A DNA stretch of 64,000 nucleotides from the NCBI GenBank assembly GCA_037953745.1, contig JBAKBP010003215.1, positions 62,001 through 126,000 on the forward strand, given 5' to 3'. This document shows, one piece after another, positions 11,426 through 22,054 of this stretch. The notes beneath the pieces are model-generated. The model ran no database searches. It had not been told where the DNA came from and saw nothing but the letters and a program-made list of their open reading frames with translations. The translations under genes and the position numbers were made by a program. The DNA comes from Lithodes maja. Taxonomy: Eukaryota > Arthropoda > Malacostraca > Decapoda > Lithodidae. Numbering within the stretch: the first letter of the stretch is position 1; each line of letters begins with the position of its first letter.

Positions 11426-11572
11426 ATTCCTTTTTAGTTAGGCTAGTCCCTAGCCTCGTAAGGTCGTAGGGTATCGTAGCCTTTTTACCTTAGCCATCTC
11501 AATTCTTGGTATAGGGTTCGCGTGACGGGTGCTCCACGTAGCTACCTGGTCACGTTCCCTAGCTGCCACCAA
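11426..11572 (-). other. Gypsy leader fragment with PBS of a second subfamily
   Basis: Read on the minus strand, the LTR end GCATTTCA is followed by one base and then TGGTGGCAGC (11571-11562), a primer binding site. About 136 bp of leader unlike the gag leader at 14451 follows. From memory, this PBS and the related one at 14462 resemble the 3' end of a tRNA-Leu. The fragment stops where repeat R1 begins. Confidence 0.65.
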
Positions 11573-12405
11573 TGAAATGCTCTGTTTTTCTACAGGTTTA
11601 ACTTGGGTAATGTGAGTTCTGAATGACTGGGTATAGAAGGCTGCATGCACAATACAAGGTATGAGGAATAGAGAACACAAAATAAACACACGGTAACACG
11701 ACACAAGTTTACGTTTATTTAAGTAAAGAAATAAAGAGCATAGAAAGATAGTTATATTCGCACAAAACAAATGATAGAAGGGAACTGCTAGCATTAGCGG
11801 ATCTGGATGGAGCCTAGTCTCCCACTTCCAACGTTCAGGTATAATCTTCTGATCACTGGTTTAATTAGCAAGTTTATATTTTTACTGGAAGACCTCAATA
11901 TATTCGTATAATTCAATGTCACTGATTTGACCTCTTGCTGGCTGGTCGCGTGCCCAAGTAGCAGCTCACAGTTAGGATTAGACACGCGTATTGTAGAACA
12001 CGGCAATCTCTAGTAACCTCATGGGGGTACTGAACTAAGTTTGATATTCTTGAAGCAGAAATACGTAGAACACAAATCAGTGGGCGACGTTAGATATTAC
12101 TAGAGTTTGAATATCTGAATAAGGTAATTACGAGAGTCAAAGTCGCCTGTTAATTAAAGAGCACTGATCGCTTAGTACGTCCCAAATGGAATGGTTAAAT
12201 ATGAATTGCGCTGGACAAGGTCTTAGCCACTTTATAGAAAGTTAATAAGTGAGTATCAAGCTAGTACTATAACACTTAGTACTAGCAACATGAATCTTGA
12301 ATAGTATGGGTAGATCTGGTCCTGGTTATCTTGCTTCCGGTGATGTTGGGGGCTAACGACTGGTTCCTCGGCCGTCCAGATGGTCCAAAATGTAGGAAGT
12401 TCTCA
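11573..12405 (-). repeat. Antisense R-U5 part of the Gypsy LTR
   Basis: Reverse complement of about 21069-21900 of the sense LTR, and similar to about 42040-42905 of Gypsy-B. It carries only the part of the LTR downstream of the TATA box. Its upstream edge (12405) corresponds to 21069, about 43 bp after the TATA box at 21026, close to where the transcript should begin. It ends in CATTTCA next to a PBS. It is joined directly to the protease ORF. Confidence 0.85.
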
Positions 12406-13546
12406 TGATGGTGGGGGACCGACTGGTGAGCAGGTGTTCGGTACGCATGAGGGGGGGGAAATCACTTTGGGGGGAGTCACGCGTGAGGGGGGGGTTACAG
12501 GCGCGTGCGGGCGGTTCAGAAGGGTGAGAGGGGAGCGAGTTAGAAAACGGGATTTGCTGGGGGGACTGCGGAGGGTTGGTGGGAAAAAAATTAGGTGTAG
12601 AACATGGGTTATTGGTGTAGGACTGGTGTATTGATTTGGGGTTGTTAACATTTCTGGGGGCATGGGGGAAACATTGGGTACATCGGTCGGCATTTTCTCT
12701 GGAAACATGTGTACATAAACATTGGATAGAATTAGGGTTACCTATCTCAGAGTCTGTCCTGAAAACATGGGAGGATTTATTCTGGACAGAGTTACGAGAA
12801 TTGAGGGGATTACCGAGGGGGAGTTGCTTGGACTTGTCTTCTTTCGTTTGTTGAGGCATTTTTTTACTGAATTGAGTGAGGTTTTGAGAGATCTCGGGGC
12901 AAGGGGAGGTTTTAGGAGTCACCTTAGTGCTAGCTGCAACTTGGTAACCCCGAATCAGGGTTTGTTGAGGAGGAGGTTGTTTTTTCTTTTTGTGAATGGG
13001 TTTCTGTGTGATTGGTTTGTCAGAGGCTTTGGGCTGGAATTTATTTTTGAATGAGATCAGCCTTTGGCCGCAGTCAATCTGGGCCTCTAGTTTTTGAAGG
13101 AGGTCAAGTCCAAGGAAACCATCATAATGTTTACAGTTGGAGGAAAATACTGTAAATGTGTGATAACAACAAGCATGGGGGCCAGGAATGGTTACTGATA
13201 GGGGTAAAGTGTCTCCTAGGAGATTTAAGTAAGTATCAGCAGCTGAGATGAGTTCTGTTTTGGTGTTTAACAAAGGGCCAAATCGTCGGGGATGTTTTTC
13301 ATAGTAAGATTTGAACAAACATGACTTGGCAGCTCCCGTGTCAATTAGCAAGCGGACAGGAATGTCCTTGATTTTGGCCATGTAATAAATGGGGGCAGTG
13401 CGACTAGTTATGGCGTCCCCCGCCGAGCCCATCGTGGGCGGGGGATACTTTAAAAATCCTGGGGGTCGGTATTTACCTCTTCCAGGATTTCCTCGGTATC
13501 GTCTGAGGTCATGGTATGGGGGGCAATTTCTTCCTCTTGTCCCCAC
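12353..13546 (-). pseudogene. Gypsy-A protease and proline-rich linker (truncated pol)
   Basis: A minus-strand reading frame of 397 codons, in the -1 frame relative to gag and overlapping it by about 97 nt. That layout is consistent with a -1 frameshift, though I found no proven slip site. The aspartic protease core is visible near residues 56-75 (YMAKIKDIPVRLL, then IDTGAAKS). It is followed by the FLGLDLLQKLEAQIDCGQR segment near 142 and a long low-complexity Pro/Ser/Asn linker. The natural continuation into RT is missing: after 12406 the frame runs into the antisense R-U5 piece and stops at 12353. The active-site triad D-T-G is intact. Gypsy-B carries the same product, split by an insertion. 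Confidence 0.85.
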
Positions 13547-14382
13547 TCCTCTTCATTTACAGAAATGCGAGGGGTAGAGGGGCGAGGTTTGGCAGAGTCA
13601 CGAATTTGGTGGAGGGCACACTGAGCATTACAGGCAGGGAAATCGTAGGGGTTGATAATAACTAAGGTAGGGTTTTTACTTTGGTAGGTGTTGTAGTTGC
13701 GGTTCCGGTTGAAGATTCTGCGTGGCTGGGACGGTTGGAACCGGGGTCTACTGGGTTGGGGCTTGCCGGAAGGGTAGGTGGGTCTGTTGTTGAAAGATGA
13801 GGCTGGGGAGGCATTGTTGGGGTTTTGGTGGTTGGTTTGCTGCGGGCGCGTGGGAAACCTCTTGATTGCAGCGATTTGGGTGGGTGCTTCTGTGCACACG
13901 GCCAAAATACGTCGGATCGTGATGAGGTCTTTTCTGTATCCGACGAAATCGTGCACCCGGAAATGGTCTGTTACTGCTGAGGGCAATATTGACACAAGGT
14001 TGACCAGAATTTGCTGTTCTTGTTGGATTTTGGTCAACGTGGGGAAAGAATGTTTTATGTTTTGGGCAAGCTTACTCACTGTGGTATCTAGATCGCCTTC
14101 GAATTTCGTGTCTAAGATACGGGTGTGGGCCACGAAAGCGCCCAACGAAGGTCTAATGGCTTCAATCACTATTGTGCGAAATTCGTTCCAGGTGAGGTCA
14201 GGGTGCACTTGATAGGCCACCAGGGGAACGGCTTTTCCCAGGTGTGGTACTGTTACGGCTATTTTTTGTGCGTCCGTGGTATAACTAACGTCAAGTAAGG
14301 GTTTCACTACGTCCATGAATACTTCGATCCCATAATTTGTTTGATCATAATTTGGGATGGAAGTGTGGGTAGGTTGCGCCAT
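13450..14382 (-). CDS. gag: Gypsy-A gag (minus strand)
   Basis: The capsid-type structural protein of the Gypsy family, about 310 aa from the first ATG at 14382. The frame is open upstream to 14463 but without another ATG. It is recognised by the collinear gag of Gypsy-B at 42987, sharing blocks such as HLGKAVPLVAYQVHP, ILVNLVSILPSAV and DHFRVHDFVGY. A basic Arg/Asn/Gln-rich segment with Pro (about residues 205-255) probably binds RNA. There is no CCHC knuckle. Only a CNAQC-type pair appears near residue 260. The ORF is intact to its own stop at 13450 and is followed by protease in the -1 frame. It lies on the strand opposite to the downstream pol half. Confidence 0.85.
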   Translation of the reverse strand: MAQPTHTSIPNYDQTNYGIEVFMDVVKPLLDVSYTTDAQKIAVTVPHLGKAVPLVAYQVHPDLTWNEFRTIVIEAIRPSLGAFVAHTRILDTKFEGDLDTTVSKLAQNIKHSFPTLTKIQQEQQILVNLVSILPSAVTDHFRVHDFVGYRKDLITIRRILAVCTEAPTQIAAIKRFPTRPQQTNHQNPNNASPASSFNNRPTYPSGKPQPSRPRFQPSQPRRIFNRNRNYNTYQSKNPTLVIINPYDFPACNAQCALHQIRDSAKPRPSTPRISVNEEEWGQEEEIAPHTMTSDDTEEILEEVNTDPQDF

Positions 14383-14450
14383 GATGTTCTCGTGTTCTAG
14401 CTGTTCCAAACTTGTAATGTAATGCAACCTTATATCCGAATCAAGAACCA

Positions 14451-14462
14451 CCGCTGCCGCCA
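14451..14462 (-). other. Primer binding site, Gypsy-A gag half
   Basis: On the minus strand TGGCGGCAGCGG follows the LTR-like end GCATAACA of repeat R2 by one base. The same sequence follows the LTR in Gypsy-B (42907). It resembles, from memory, the complement of a tRNA-Leu 3' end with one mismatch. Confidence 0.7.
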
Positions 14463-14463
14463 A

Positions 14464-14916
14464 TGTTATGCTAGGTTTTTCCAGGTTAAATAGGAATGGG
14501 AATTATCCCCAGGCTACCTTTAGGATCAACCTTTCCTGGTACCTGGCGCGGGGTACGAACCTCTGAAGGGAATTTAACCCCCCTAAAAACCCACAGGTTT
14601 TGAGATGCCTTGGGTGGGGTTCGAACCCTGGTTAGTGACGCACCAACATCACCACCAGGCCCGCGCGCTAACCCACTGTACTACCACGGACGTACAAAAG
14701 TATAGCAACCTTAGTCCGATTTTTAAGAACCACGGTGATGGTCTCTCGAGATGAGTTTATTGGACTTACCATCTACGACTATTTTCGAACCACGGTGATA
14801 GTCTCTCGAGAAGAGTTTATTGGACTTACCATCTACGACTATTTTACGCTATACCTGACGTCAACTCGGGTTAGTATTATTGTGGGTGCGGGACATTTTC
14901 GAGGGCATTACACCAC
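14464..14916 (-). repeat. Repeat R, copy 2
   Basis: Nearly identical to copy 1 at 10973-11425, including A and B box-like motifs (B box at 14617-14627) and the duplicated TCTCGAGA motif. On the minus strand it ends GCATAACA where copy 1 ends GCATTTCA, and it is followed by the gag PBS. On its other side it abuts the RT coding sequence of the sense half (14917). It thus occupies the position of a 5' LTR for the antisense gag. Confidence 0.7.
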
Positions 14917-17900
14917 TGGGAAGAACACCTCTTCAGGTTGAGACAAGTCCTGCAAAGAATCCGAGCCGCCGGGTTGAAATTAAAACCCTCAAAGTGCGTG
15001 ATTGCCCGGAATAAGGTAGATTTTCTCGGACACGTGATATCTGAACATGGTATTGCGCCAGACCCAAAGAAACTTCAAGCCATACAAAACCAAACCCCAC
15101 CCACCACGGTTAAAGGAATACGTTCGTTTCTAGGTTTAGCCACGTACTACAGACGTTTCGTCCCCCACTTTGCCACCATAGCCAGACCCCTCCACCAACT
15201 TACCCACAAAGACACCCCGTTCGCCTGGACACCTGAAAGAGACCTCGCGTTTAACACTTTGAAGCAAAAGCTAATCCAAGCCCCTATCGTCGTTTTCCCT
15301 GACTACCAGAAACCTTTCCGTCTTTATACCGACGTATCTCTGTACGCCATAGGTGCCGTATTATCTCAAATCAGAGATGGAAAGGAACATGTGATAGCGT
15401 ATGCCAGCTGCACACTCACCCCACCCCAACAAAATTACGCAGCCACCAAGAGAGAGTGCTTAGGGATCATTTGGGCACTCAGCCACTTCCGGTCATTTGT
15501 GTTGGGCGCAAAACTCGAAATAATTACCGACCATCAATCTTTACAATGGCTGCGTAGGTGCGAAACCAACTCAGCCATTTTGGTACGTTGGAGAGAGACC
15601 CTAGAGGACTACGACTTTACCATACAATATCGTCCCGGCAAACTCCATACTAATGCAGACGCCCTGTCACGTTTGCCAGTACCAAAAGACCCCCCCACCA
15701 ACCTGGCCGCCTTACAAAACACTCAATTGGTATCTACCCCCACCTCCCAACAGAATGCCCCCCCAGCCCCCTCCCTAATTCAATCTTGGGAAGCACGAAT
15801 CAGACCCCCCTGGATACCGTTAAACGTCTTCAGGAGACTGACTCGCTGGGGAGATCAACTTGCCACAGACACTGGGCACATAATCTTGGACCCCACCATA
15901 GCCCACGACTACATGATTGCCATCCACGAGGGAAACGGCATACACCTTGGACAAAAGAAAATGTTAAAGATCTTCACAGACCAATACTGGACCCCCAACC
16001 CCTCCAAAATTGCACAACGAGTGACAGAATCCTGCAAACCGTGTTTATTGGGAAAGGATAGATCACGCACCCCAGGCCCAGCTGGTACCATTTCTGCCAA
16101 CAAACCGTTCCAAGTCCTATCCCTCGACATCATGGGCCCGTTCCCTTCTTACGCTGGCAACCGCTATATCGTCACATTTGTAGACGTATATTCAAAATTT
16201 CTAATAGCCTGCCCAGTTAAAGACCACACAGCCACCACAGTCGCCACACTGCTTGCCACCGAAGTGTTCCCTATATTCGGCCTTCCCCTTGCTCTTCTAT
16301 CGGACAATGCCCCCGAGTTTAGTGGACACGTTTGGCAACAATTCACCCAACAATGCGGTATCAAGATTAAACACTCATCCCCGTACTGGCCTCAAGGAAA
16401 TGCTATCTGCGAACGCAGCCATCGCACCATCAACAACCAGTTACGTACAAGAATGATTGCTCTTAATACCTTAGACTGGCCATCACAACTAAAGATGATA
16501 CAGTGGGGTATGAACACCTGTCCTCGGGAAGACGGTATTTCCCCTCATGAACGTGTTTACGGTGTACCACCCCTGTTACTGCCATTCCACCACCACGCTC
16601 ACCTTCCCTCCACCACCTCCACAATTGACCCATTGCAACATCTGCAAAACACCCTCCATACCGCCCAGATCTGTCAAGACACCAAAACTGATAACATCGA
16701 TGACAAAAACCCTTTCGCCATCCATGACACCGTAATGATAGCCAACCTCCCTATCACCAACAAGTTAGGCCCTCGCTATGTCGGACCCTACACCGTAATA
16801 CAAGTCCCAAATGCCTTTCAAGTCACCATCGACTATCACGGCGTAACTCGCACGCTCCGAACTAGATTCGTCCGAGCGTTTAAACCCCTAAAGCCACAAG
16901 ACATTACCCCACCCCACACGTCCGACCCTAAATTAAACACCCCTACTCACCCCCTCACTCAGGCTACAAATATTCCCATGCAAACACCTAAGGACCTAAG
17001 CCCTCCAACACCGAACCGACAAATCTTTTCTCACCATACCCCCCCAACTAACCTCCACAAACCCCAAGCCCCCAATATCACACCCTCTTCCACCATGACA
17101 CCTTCCTTCACTTCTGATATTCAAGTTCCTCCCCAACTTATCCAAGTACAAAAACCTCCACCCACAACCCCGACCACAACAGAAACCCTCCCGTCTAGCC
17201 CTGACATACCTCCACCAGGCACCACAGTGAGAAAACCACCACACCCACCCCAAACCAAGTACACCCCCAACCGCACCACACAATCTACCTCAGTAACCTC
17301 ACGCTACAACTTACGCCCACGACAAACATCGTTTAAAACCTCCAGAAAACACACCCTACTAACCAAGTTCCGTAGGGCTGCCAGACCACTACCCTCCTCC
17401 TCCTCCTCCTCCTCCTCCTCCTCCTCCTCTTCTTCGTCTTTGTCGAATTCTCCCCCACAAAGGGAAAGAAGACGAATAATCACCAGCAAATCACCAACCT
17501 CATCAAACGACACACGCCCCTACCCCCAACCCTCCAACTTAAATCTACACTCCTTACCCACCCGTCTAGCCCCCCCCGCATCCGCCCCTTTCCCCTCCAC
17601 GATCCCCACCACCCCACCCACACACCGACCAACCTCCTCATCTCACCGAACCCCCAACCAACCCCCCCCTAAGAAAACCCCCCCCAAAATCACCCCCGAG
17701 AAAACCCCCGCATGTCAGTTACCTATAAAACGTGCTTCCCCTCACTATAAAACATCGTCGAGCGACTCAAGTCCCACGACAAAAACCTACCTTCCCACCA
17801 GGACCGCCAGAGGTAGAATAATCAACAGACCCATCAGATTTAAAGACAGCGATACAAAAATAACACCCCGTTCTGACACTAAGGACCCAAGCCACACAAC

Positions 17901-18597
17901 ACACACACCCCCTCCTTCCCACACACCTCCTTCACCCCCCTTACCTAAACCGATTGTGCGCATTGCCTCACTATATATTCCCAACCTACAACATCGCCCA
18001 AGAAAACCAAATAAAAACCAGACTCACATTCCCCCTTCATCCCCAGCTCTGTTGTCACGCGCGAATCCCCTTTCGGTAAATAACCCATTCACCACACTAA
18101 ACAGACTTCCTGTCAATCCCACACACCTCACTCCGACCCCCACGGGGGAAAGCTACAAACCATTCATACGAAAGGTTAAAGTAAAGACCCCCACTGGACA
18201 CTTGGCCCGTGTACCACACCCACACCAAGCCCGGGCAGCTGCCCGCCACAACACAGAGGACACATTCTTACAGGTATACATTGACCTGCAAAAGAAACCT
18301 GACCGTCGCTCTCGTGTTTGGTGGAACTTTCTAAATACCCTGGAAATGACTCACCATCACTATGCTTCTTTTAACTTCACCCTTGAGGCTCGAGGACGAG
18401 CCTATAATGAAGGAGAGGGAAGTAAAATGCCCCAGAACAAGAAGCCCACCACAGAAGCCACGAGCGAACACCACACAGAAACACCCGGAAGAAAGGTCCA
18501 CAGAACGAAAGGACCAGCTGACCGAGCCAGCCATTTCAGACAGGCCCAAGCCCGCAGGGCTAAGCAGCTCATGGCCACACCTTGTTACCTTTTCTAA
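14917..18597 (+). pseudogene. pol: Gypsy-A pol: RT end, RNase H, integrase, long Pro-rich tail
   Basis: An open frame of about 1226 codons with no start of its own. It begins inside RT, at the same point as WEEHLLRL of Gypsy-B, so the first part of RT including the catalytic box is absent. RT C-terminus (FLGHVISEHGI) comes first. RNase H follows (YTDVSL near 135, KRECLG near 180, ITDHQSL near 202, ADALSRL near 247). Integrase has a zinc-binding HLGQKKM..CKPC segment (338-373), catalytic positions in LDIMG (403), LSDNAPEF (461) and NAICERSH (498), and a GPY/F module (GPRYVGPY near 619). Beyond it lies an unusual tail of about 560 residues rich in Pro, Ser and Thr, with a poly-Ser run from a TCC repeat. 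The final 56 codons are encoded inside the LTR. Without its RT N-terminal half the copy cannot be autonomous. Confidence 0.92.
17393..17433 (+). repeat. (TCC)n microsatellite inside pol
   Basis: About 13 TCC/CCT units encoding a serine run in the Pro-rich tail. The same place in Gypsy-B (63585-63610) is shorter and the frame is lost soon afterwards, so this run is likely unstable. Confidence 0.85.
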
Positions 18598-18654
18598 ACT
18601 GACCATTTTTCCACACCTCACGTACACTAACCCCCTCGTGTCCTACACTCCTAA

Positions 18655-19233
18655 CTACAAAGATGATGAACAGGAATATACATTCATATTAAAAACAACC
18701 ATGCCCTGTCCCGACGTTGAGCCAATGCCAACACATCAGACAGCCATAATATTTATGTATGTTCTTACATCCGAGAAGTAGATTTTATATATATCTTAGA
18801 AGTTAAAACACCCACGTTTGTTCCTAGACCTCTTATATCATTTTCCATGACTAGTATAGATATATGTAACCCGTGCCCACTGCCCAGTCGCCCCTTGCAT
18901 TTGTTCCTCTAGTAACTAAGTCTATAATATTAAATGCCACCAGCATTGATACGACATGGCGGCACTGTCCTTGCTACAAAGATGATGAACAGGAATATAC
19001 ATTCATATTAAAAACAACCATGCCCTGTCCCGACGTTGAGCCAATGCCAACACATCAGACAGCCATAATTATATCTATGTATGTTCTTGCATCCGAGAAG
19101 TAGATGTTATATATTTTAGAAGTTAAAACACCCACGATTGTCCCTAGACCTCTTATATCATTTTCCAGGACGAGTATAGATATATGTAACCCGTGCTCAG
19201 TCGCCCCTTGCATTGTTCCTCTAGTAACTAAGT
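18655..19233 (+). repeat. Direct duplication inside the Gypsy-A LTR
   Basis: CTACAAAGATGATGAACAGG begins at 18655 and again at 18974. The similarity continues for about 260-270 bp with a few changes. Duplicated U3 segments often carry enhancers, but that role is only a guess here. Confidence 0.8.
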
Positions 19234-21025
19234 ATTAATATTAACATTCCCTAACATCTTGTCTTGCCAGACTAAGCTTTATGAAGACCCATCGCCCCAT
19301 AAATCTATGTATGCAATCCTTAGGTTAAGTATTTTTATCCGCCATTGTGTTCACCTTTTTCCATTTACTTTCCACAATTGTCATACGTCTTCCCCTTGCC
19401 TCCTTCGTATCCACAGCCCACACTACGCCAATTTACTTCGTGTCTTACACCTCTTACCCCAACCAGAGATTGTATAAGATAACCTGGTTACCAGTATCTG
19501 TCATAAGTACCCCGAAACAATAACTAAGTACCCCTACGAACTGCCGCTTTTGTTGGTATTTATATTTATATTTAATAGAAAACGCAGTTCCCAGGACCAA
19601 CTAATAGTATCCATAACCCTCGGACTAATCACATAACTCTATCTTTTCCAGACTCATATACCACCCCATAGTTGCATTCCCCGGTAGCATATTTTGGCTA
19701 ACGTATTCTACTGCCTTTTCAAACTTTCCATATCAAGTGTAGCCTAATGCCACCCCCACGCCCAGGGACCTTAGGGGCAAAATTTCCCTGTAGCCCTTGA
19801 ACTCTCCCCCCCTCTCAGTAAGAATTCCCGCGCTTCTCGACTCTTGTCCGACCTAGCCTCTCTCTCATACCTCTTGAAGATCCTTGAATTGTCCGTTGCT
19901 AACGCTCTCCAACCTTTTATATATATACTCCTATCCAGCCTACCTTCACTTAGTAGGCCAGAACAACATTAGAACTTTACTAGCCCCTTGCATGCCATCT
20001 ATTCTCTTACAACACATTCACAACCCTGCACCCAATGGTCGTCGGTGCGAGGCTAGCCGCCCCGCCAGTTACTAACTTCTATTGCCATACTTCCAGATAA
20101 ATGTGGCAGAGTTAGCAACCCAGTCTCCACCACATCCAGCAAACTCTACAATTAACAACCAGCCGAGTAAAACCAGCTAGCTAAGGCACCTTCGGTTTTG
20201 GTATTAAAGACACCCACATCTGTCTCATACACAGAGGGTTATTATAAACACTGGTGATATGGCAAGCCCCTAGCCACAGCCGCCGGACGACGATCACAGA
20301 GAGAGTGCGCCCAGCTCCCCCTTTTGGCCCACCCGAGGAGGGAGACCCCCACCCCCGCGGAGGTATACCTGGCCCCTGTTTTGACTTTCGAGTCATTGCC
20401 AGGTAGCACAGGAATTCTTCCTATCAATGAACTAACCATGAATGACTAACACCTTTACTAACCTCTATTAACTCACAATAAACCATTTACCTTTCTTGCA
20501 TGCTCTGATCACTAAATTAACACCTCAGATATACCATAGAATGAAGATTGAACAATCTAGAGAGACGTGCCTATCACAGCTGTCCCCATCCTCCTCGCAA
20601 AGTAGATCCAGTCTCTCTCCCCTAATTACGTCCAGTATAGCCAAAATAGTACCTCTTACTAAGGCTCAGTTATATGAAATATAAAGGCTTTCCTATAGCC
20701 CTGTGCCACAACAGTAAATACCATCTTACCTAGTCTCCATTTCTATTGAGAGCTCAATTAAGTTCATAAGACTCGAGATCCCTACTGTCTACAGGGTCCA
20801 GAACCGAGCCTATAAATCTAACTCCCGCCCCCAGTCAAATCAGTTGAAAGCTAGACACCAACCAGTGGTCACTACCCTGCAGTTTACCTCTAGCTCTGCC
20901 TTGTGTTGTTCCGGAGTTGAGAGATTCCAGATCCGGCAGACTCCGTGGCAGAGAAGACTGATAGAAGCATCTGTCCATGTACAAGTCCTAACGTGCACCT
21001 TATAACCTTCACACAAATTCGTGGG

Positions 21026-21033
21026 TATATAAG
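21026..21033 (+). promoter_or_regulatory. TATA box of the Gypsy-A LTR
   Basis: TATATAAG. The same motif in the same context is at 41987-41994 in Gypsy-B. It divides a U3 of about 2.6 kb from an R-U5 of about 0.87 kb. The antisense R-U5 fragment at 11573-12405 begins about 43 bp downstream of the equivalent point, which supports a transcription start there. Confidence 0.7.
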
Positions 21034-21901
21034 TGTGTAGCCAGCAACGATCATCAAGAGATCCGACTTGAGAACTTCCTACATTTTGGACCATCTGGAC
21101 GGCCGAGGAACCAGTCGTTAGCCCCCAACATCACCGGAAGCAAGATAACCAGGACCAGATCTACCCATACTATTCAAGATTCATGTTGCTAGTACTAAGT
21201 GTTATAGTACTAGCTTGATACTCACTTATTAACTTTCTATAAAGTGGCTAAGACCTTGTCCAGCGCAATTCATATTTAACCATTCCATTTGGGACGTACT
21301 AAGCGATCAGTGCTCTTTAATTAACAGGCGACTTTGACTCTCGTAATTACCTTATTCAGATATTCAAACTCTAGTAATATCTAACGTCGCCCACTGATTT
21401 GTGTTCTACGTATTTCTGCTTCAAGAATATCAAACTTAGTTCAGTACCCCCATGAGGTTACTAGAGATTGCCGTGTTCTACAATACGCGTGTCTAATCCT
21501 AACTGTGAGCTGCTACTTGGGCACGCGACCAGCCAGCAAGAGGTCAAATCAGTGACATTGAATTATACGAATATATTGAGGTCTTCCAGTAAAAATATAA
21601 ACTTGCTAATTAAACCAGTGATCAGAAGATTATACCTGAACGTTGGAAGTGGGAGACTAGGCTCCATCCAGATCCGCTAATGCTAGCAGTTCCCTTCTAT
21701 CATTTGTTTTGTGCGAATATAACTATCTTTCTATGCTCTTTATTTCTTTACTTAAATAAACGTAAACTTGTGTCGTGTTACCGTGTGTTTATTTTGTGTT
21801 CTCTATTCCTCATACCTTGTATTGTGCATGCAGCCTTCTATACCCAGTCATTCAGAACTCACATTACCCAAGTTAAACCTGTAGAAAAACAGGGCATAAC
21901 A

Positions 21902-22054
21902 CTATATATACATTTATTATGTGAGACCTTTGGATATAAATTAGCTTGTTTCAGATTGAATTCAATTTAGATATAGAGTAGTTTTCATTTAGATTGATTT
22001 TATTTGATTCATTATAGCTTAGTAATATTTAACTTCCATTGATAGTTTACCACA
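21902..22054 (+). repeat. BEL/Pao 3' LTR, second part
   Basis: Matches 4439-4591 of the 5' LTR to the end CCACA. It begins with the second copy of the CTATA target duplication (21902-21906). The satellite follows directly at 22055 with ATTAGCTTGCC. Confidence 0.95.

Larger units (their letters stand above)
10973..21901. mobile_element. Composite Ty3/Gypsy block (Gypsy-A) in the BEL 3' LTR
   Basis: The sequence between the two halves of the BEL 3' LTR. It is flanked by a 5-bp direct duplication, CTATA (10968-10972 and 21902-21906), which occurs once in the intact 5' LTR. Plus-strand order: repeat R1, a leader piece, an antisense R-U5 piece, antisense protease, antisense gag, repeat R2, then sense RT-end/RNase H/integrase and a sense 3.5-kb LTR. 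The left end reads TGAAATGC. The right end, read inward on the other strand, is TGTTATGC. Both therefore resemble LTR 3' ends in opposite orientations. I interpret it as one integration of a rearranged cDNA. Stepwise insertion plus deletion is the alternative. Confidence 0.85.
18422..21901 (+). repeat. Gypsy family LTR, about 3.48 kb (3' LTR of Gypsy-A)
   Basis: A purine-rich run (GAAGGAGAGGGAAG) ends at 18422. From TAAAATGCCCC onward the sequence is collinear with 39417-42905, where it directly precedes a PBS and gag, so the whole 3.48 kb behaves as an LTR. It ends GGGCATAACA. Contents: the last 56 codons of the pol frame (18427-18597), a tandem duplication of about 270 bp (copies from 18655 and 18974, spacing 319), a TATA box at 21026 and the R-U5 part. 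I see no other gene in 18600-21901. Small ORFs here lack conservation evidence. Confidence 0.85.
3803..22054 (+). mobile_element. BEL/Pao LTR retrotransposon, interrupted in its 3' LTR
   Basis: An LTR retrotransposon inserted in the satellite. In order it holds the 5' LTR (3803-4591), a PBS at 4593, a leader, one gag-pol ORF (5005-10293), a polypurine tract (10321-10330) and the 3' LTR. The 3' LTR is split into 10331-10972 and 21902-22054 by the composite Gypsy block. The two LTRs differ at roughly eight positions over about 789 bp, which suggests a fairly recent insertion. The satellite resumes at 22055 in perfect register and no target-site duplication is visible, which is unusual (see findings). 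Confidence 0.95.

Noticed and set aside
13778..14212. 144-codon plus-strand ORF, and 12722-13054
   Set aside because: Antisense to the Gypsy-A gag and protease frames.
10973..14916. R1 to R2 as a simple LTR retrotransposon inserted into Gypsy-A
   Set aside because: The flanks (CTATA on the left, CTGGG on the right) give no target duplication, and the left flank is BEL LTR, not Gypsy RT. The CTATA duplication pairs 10972 with 21902 instead.
18600..21900. Short ORFs in the Gypsy LTR as host genes
   Set aside because: They are not collinear between the two LTR copies, apart from the LTR-start ORF, and have no domain.
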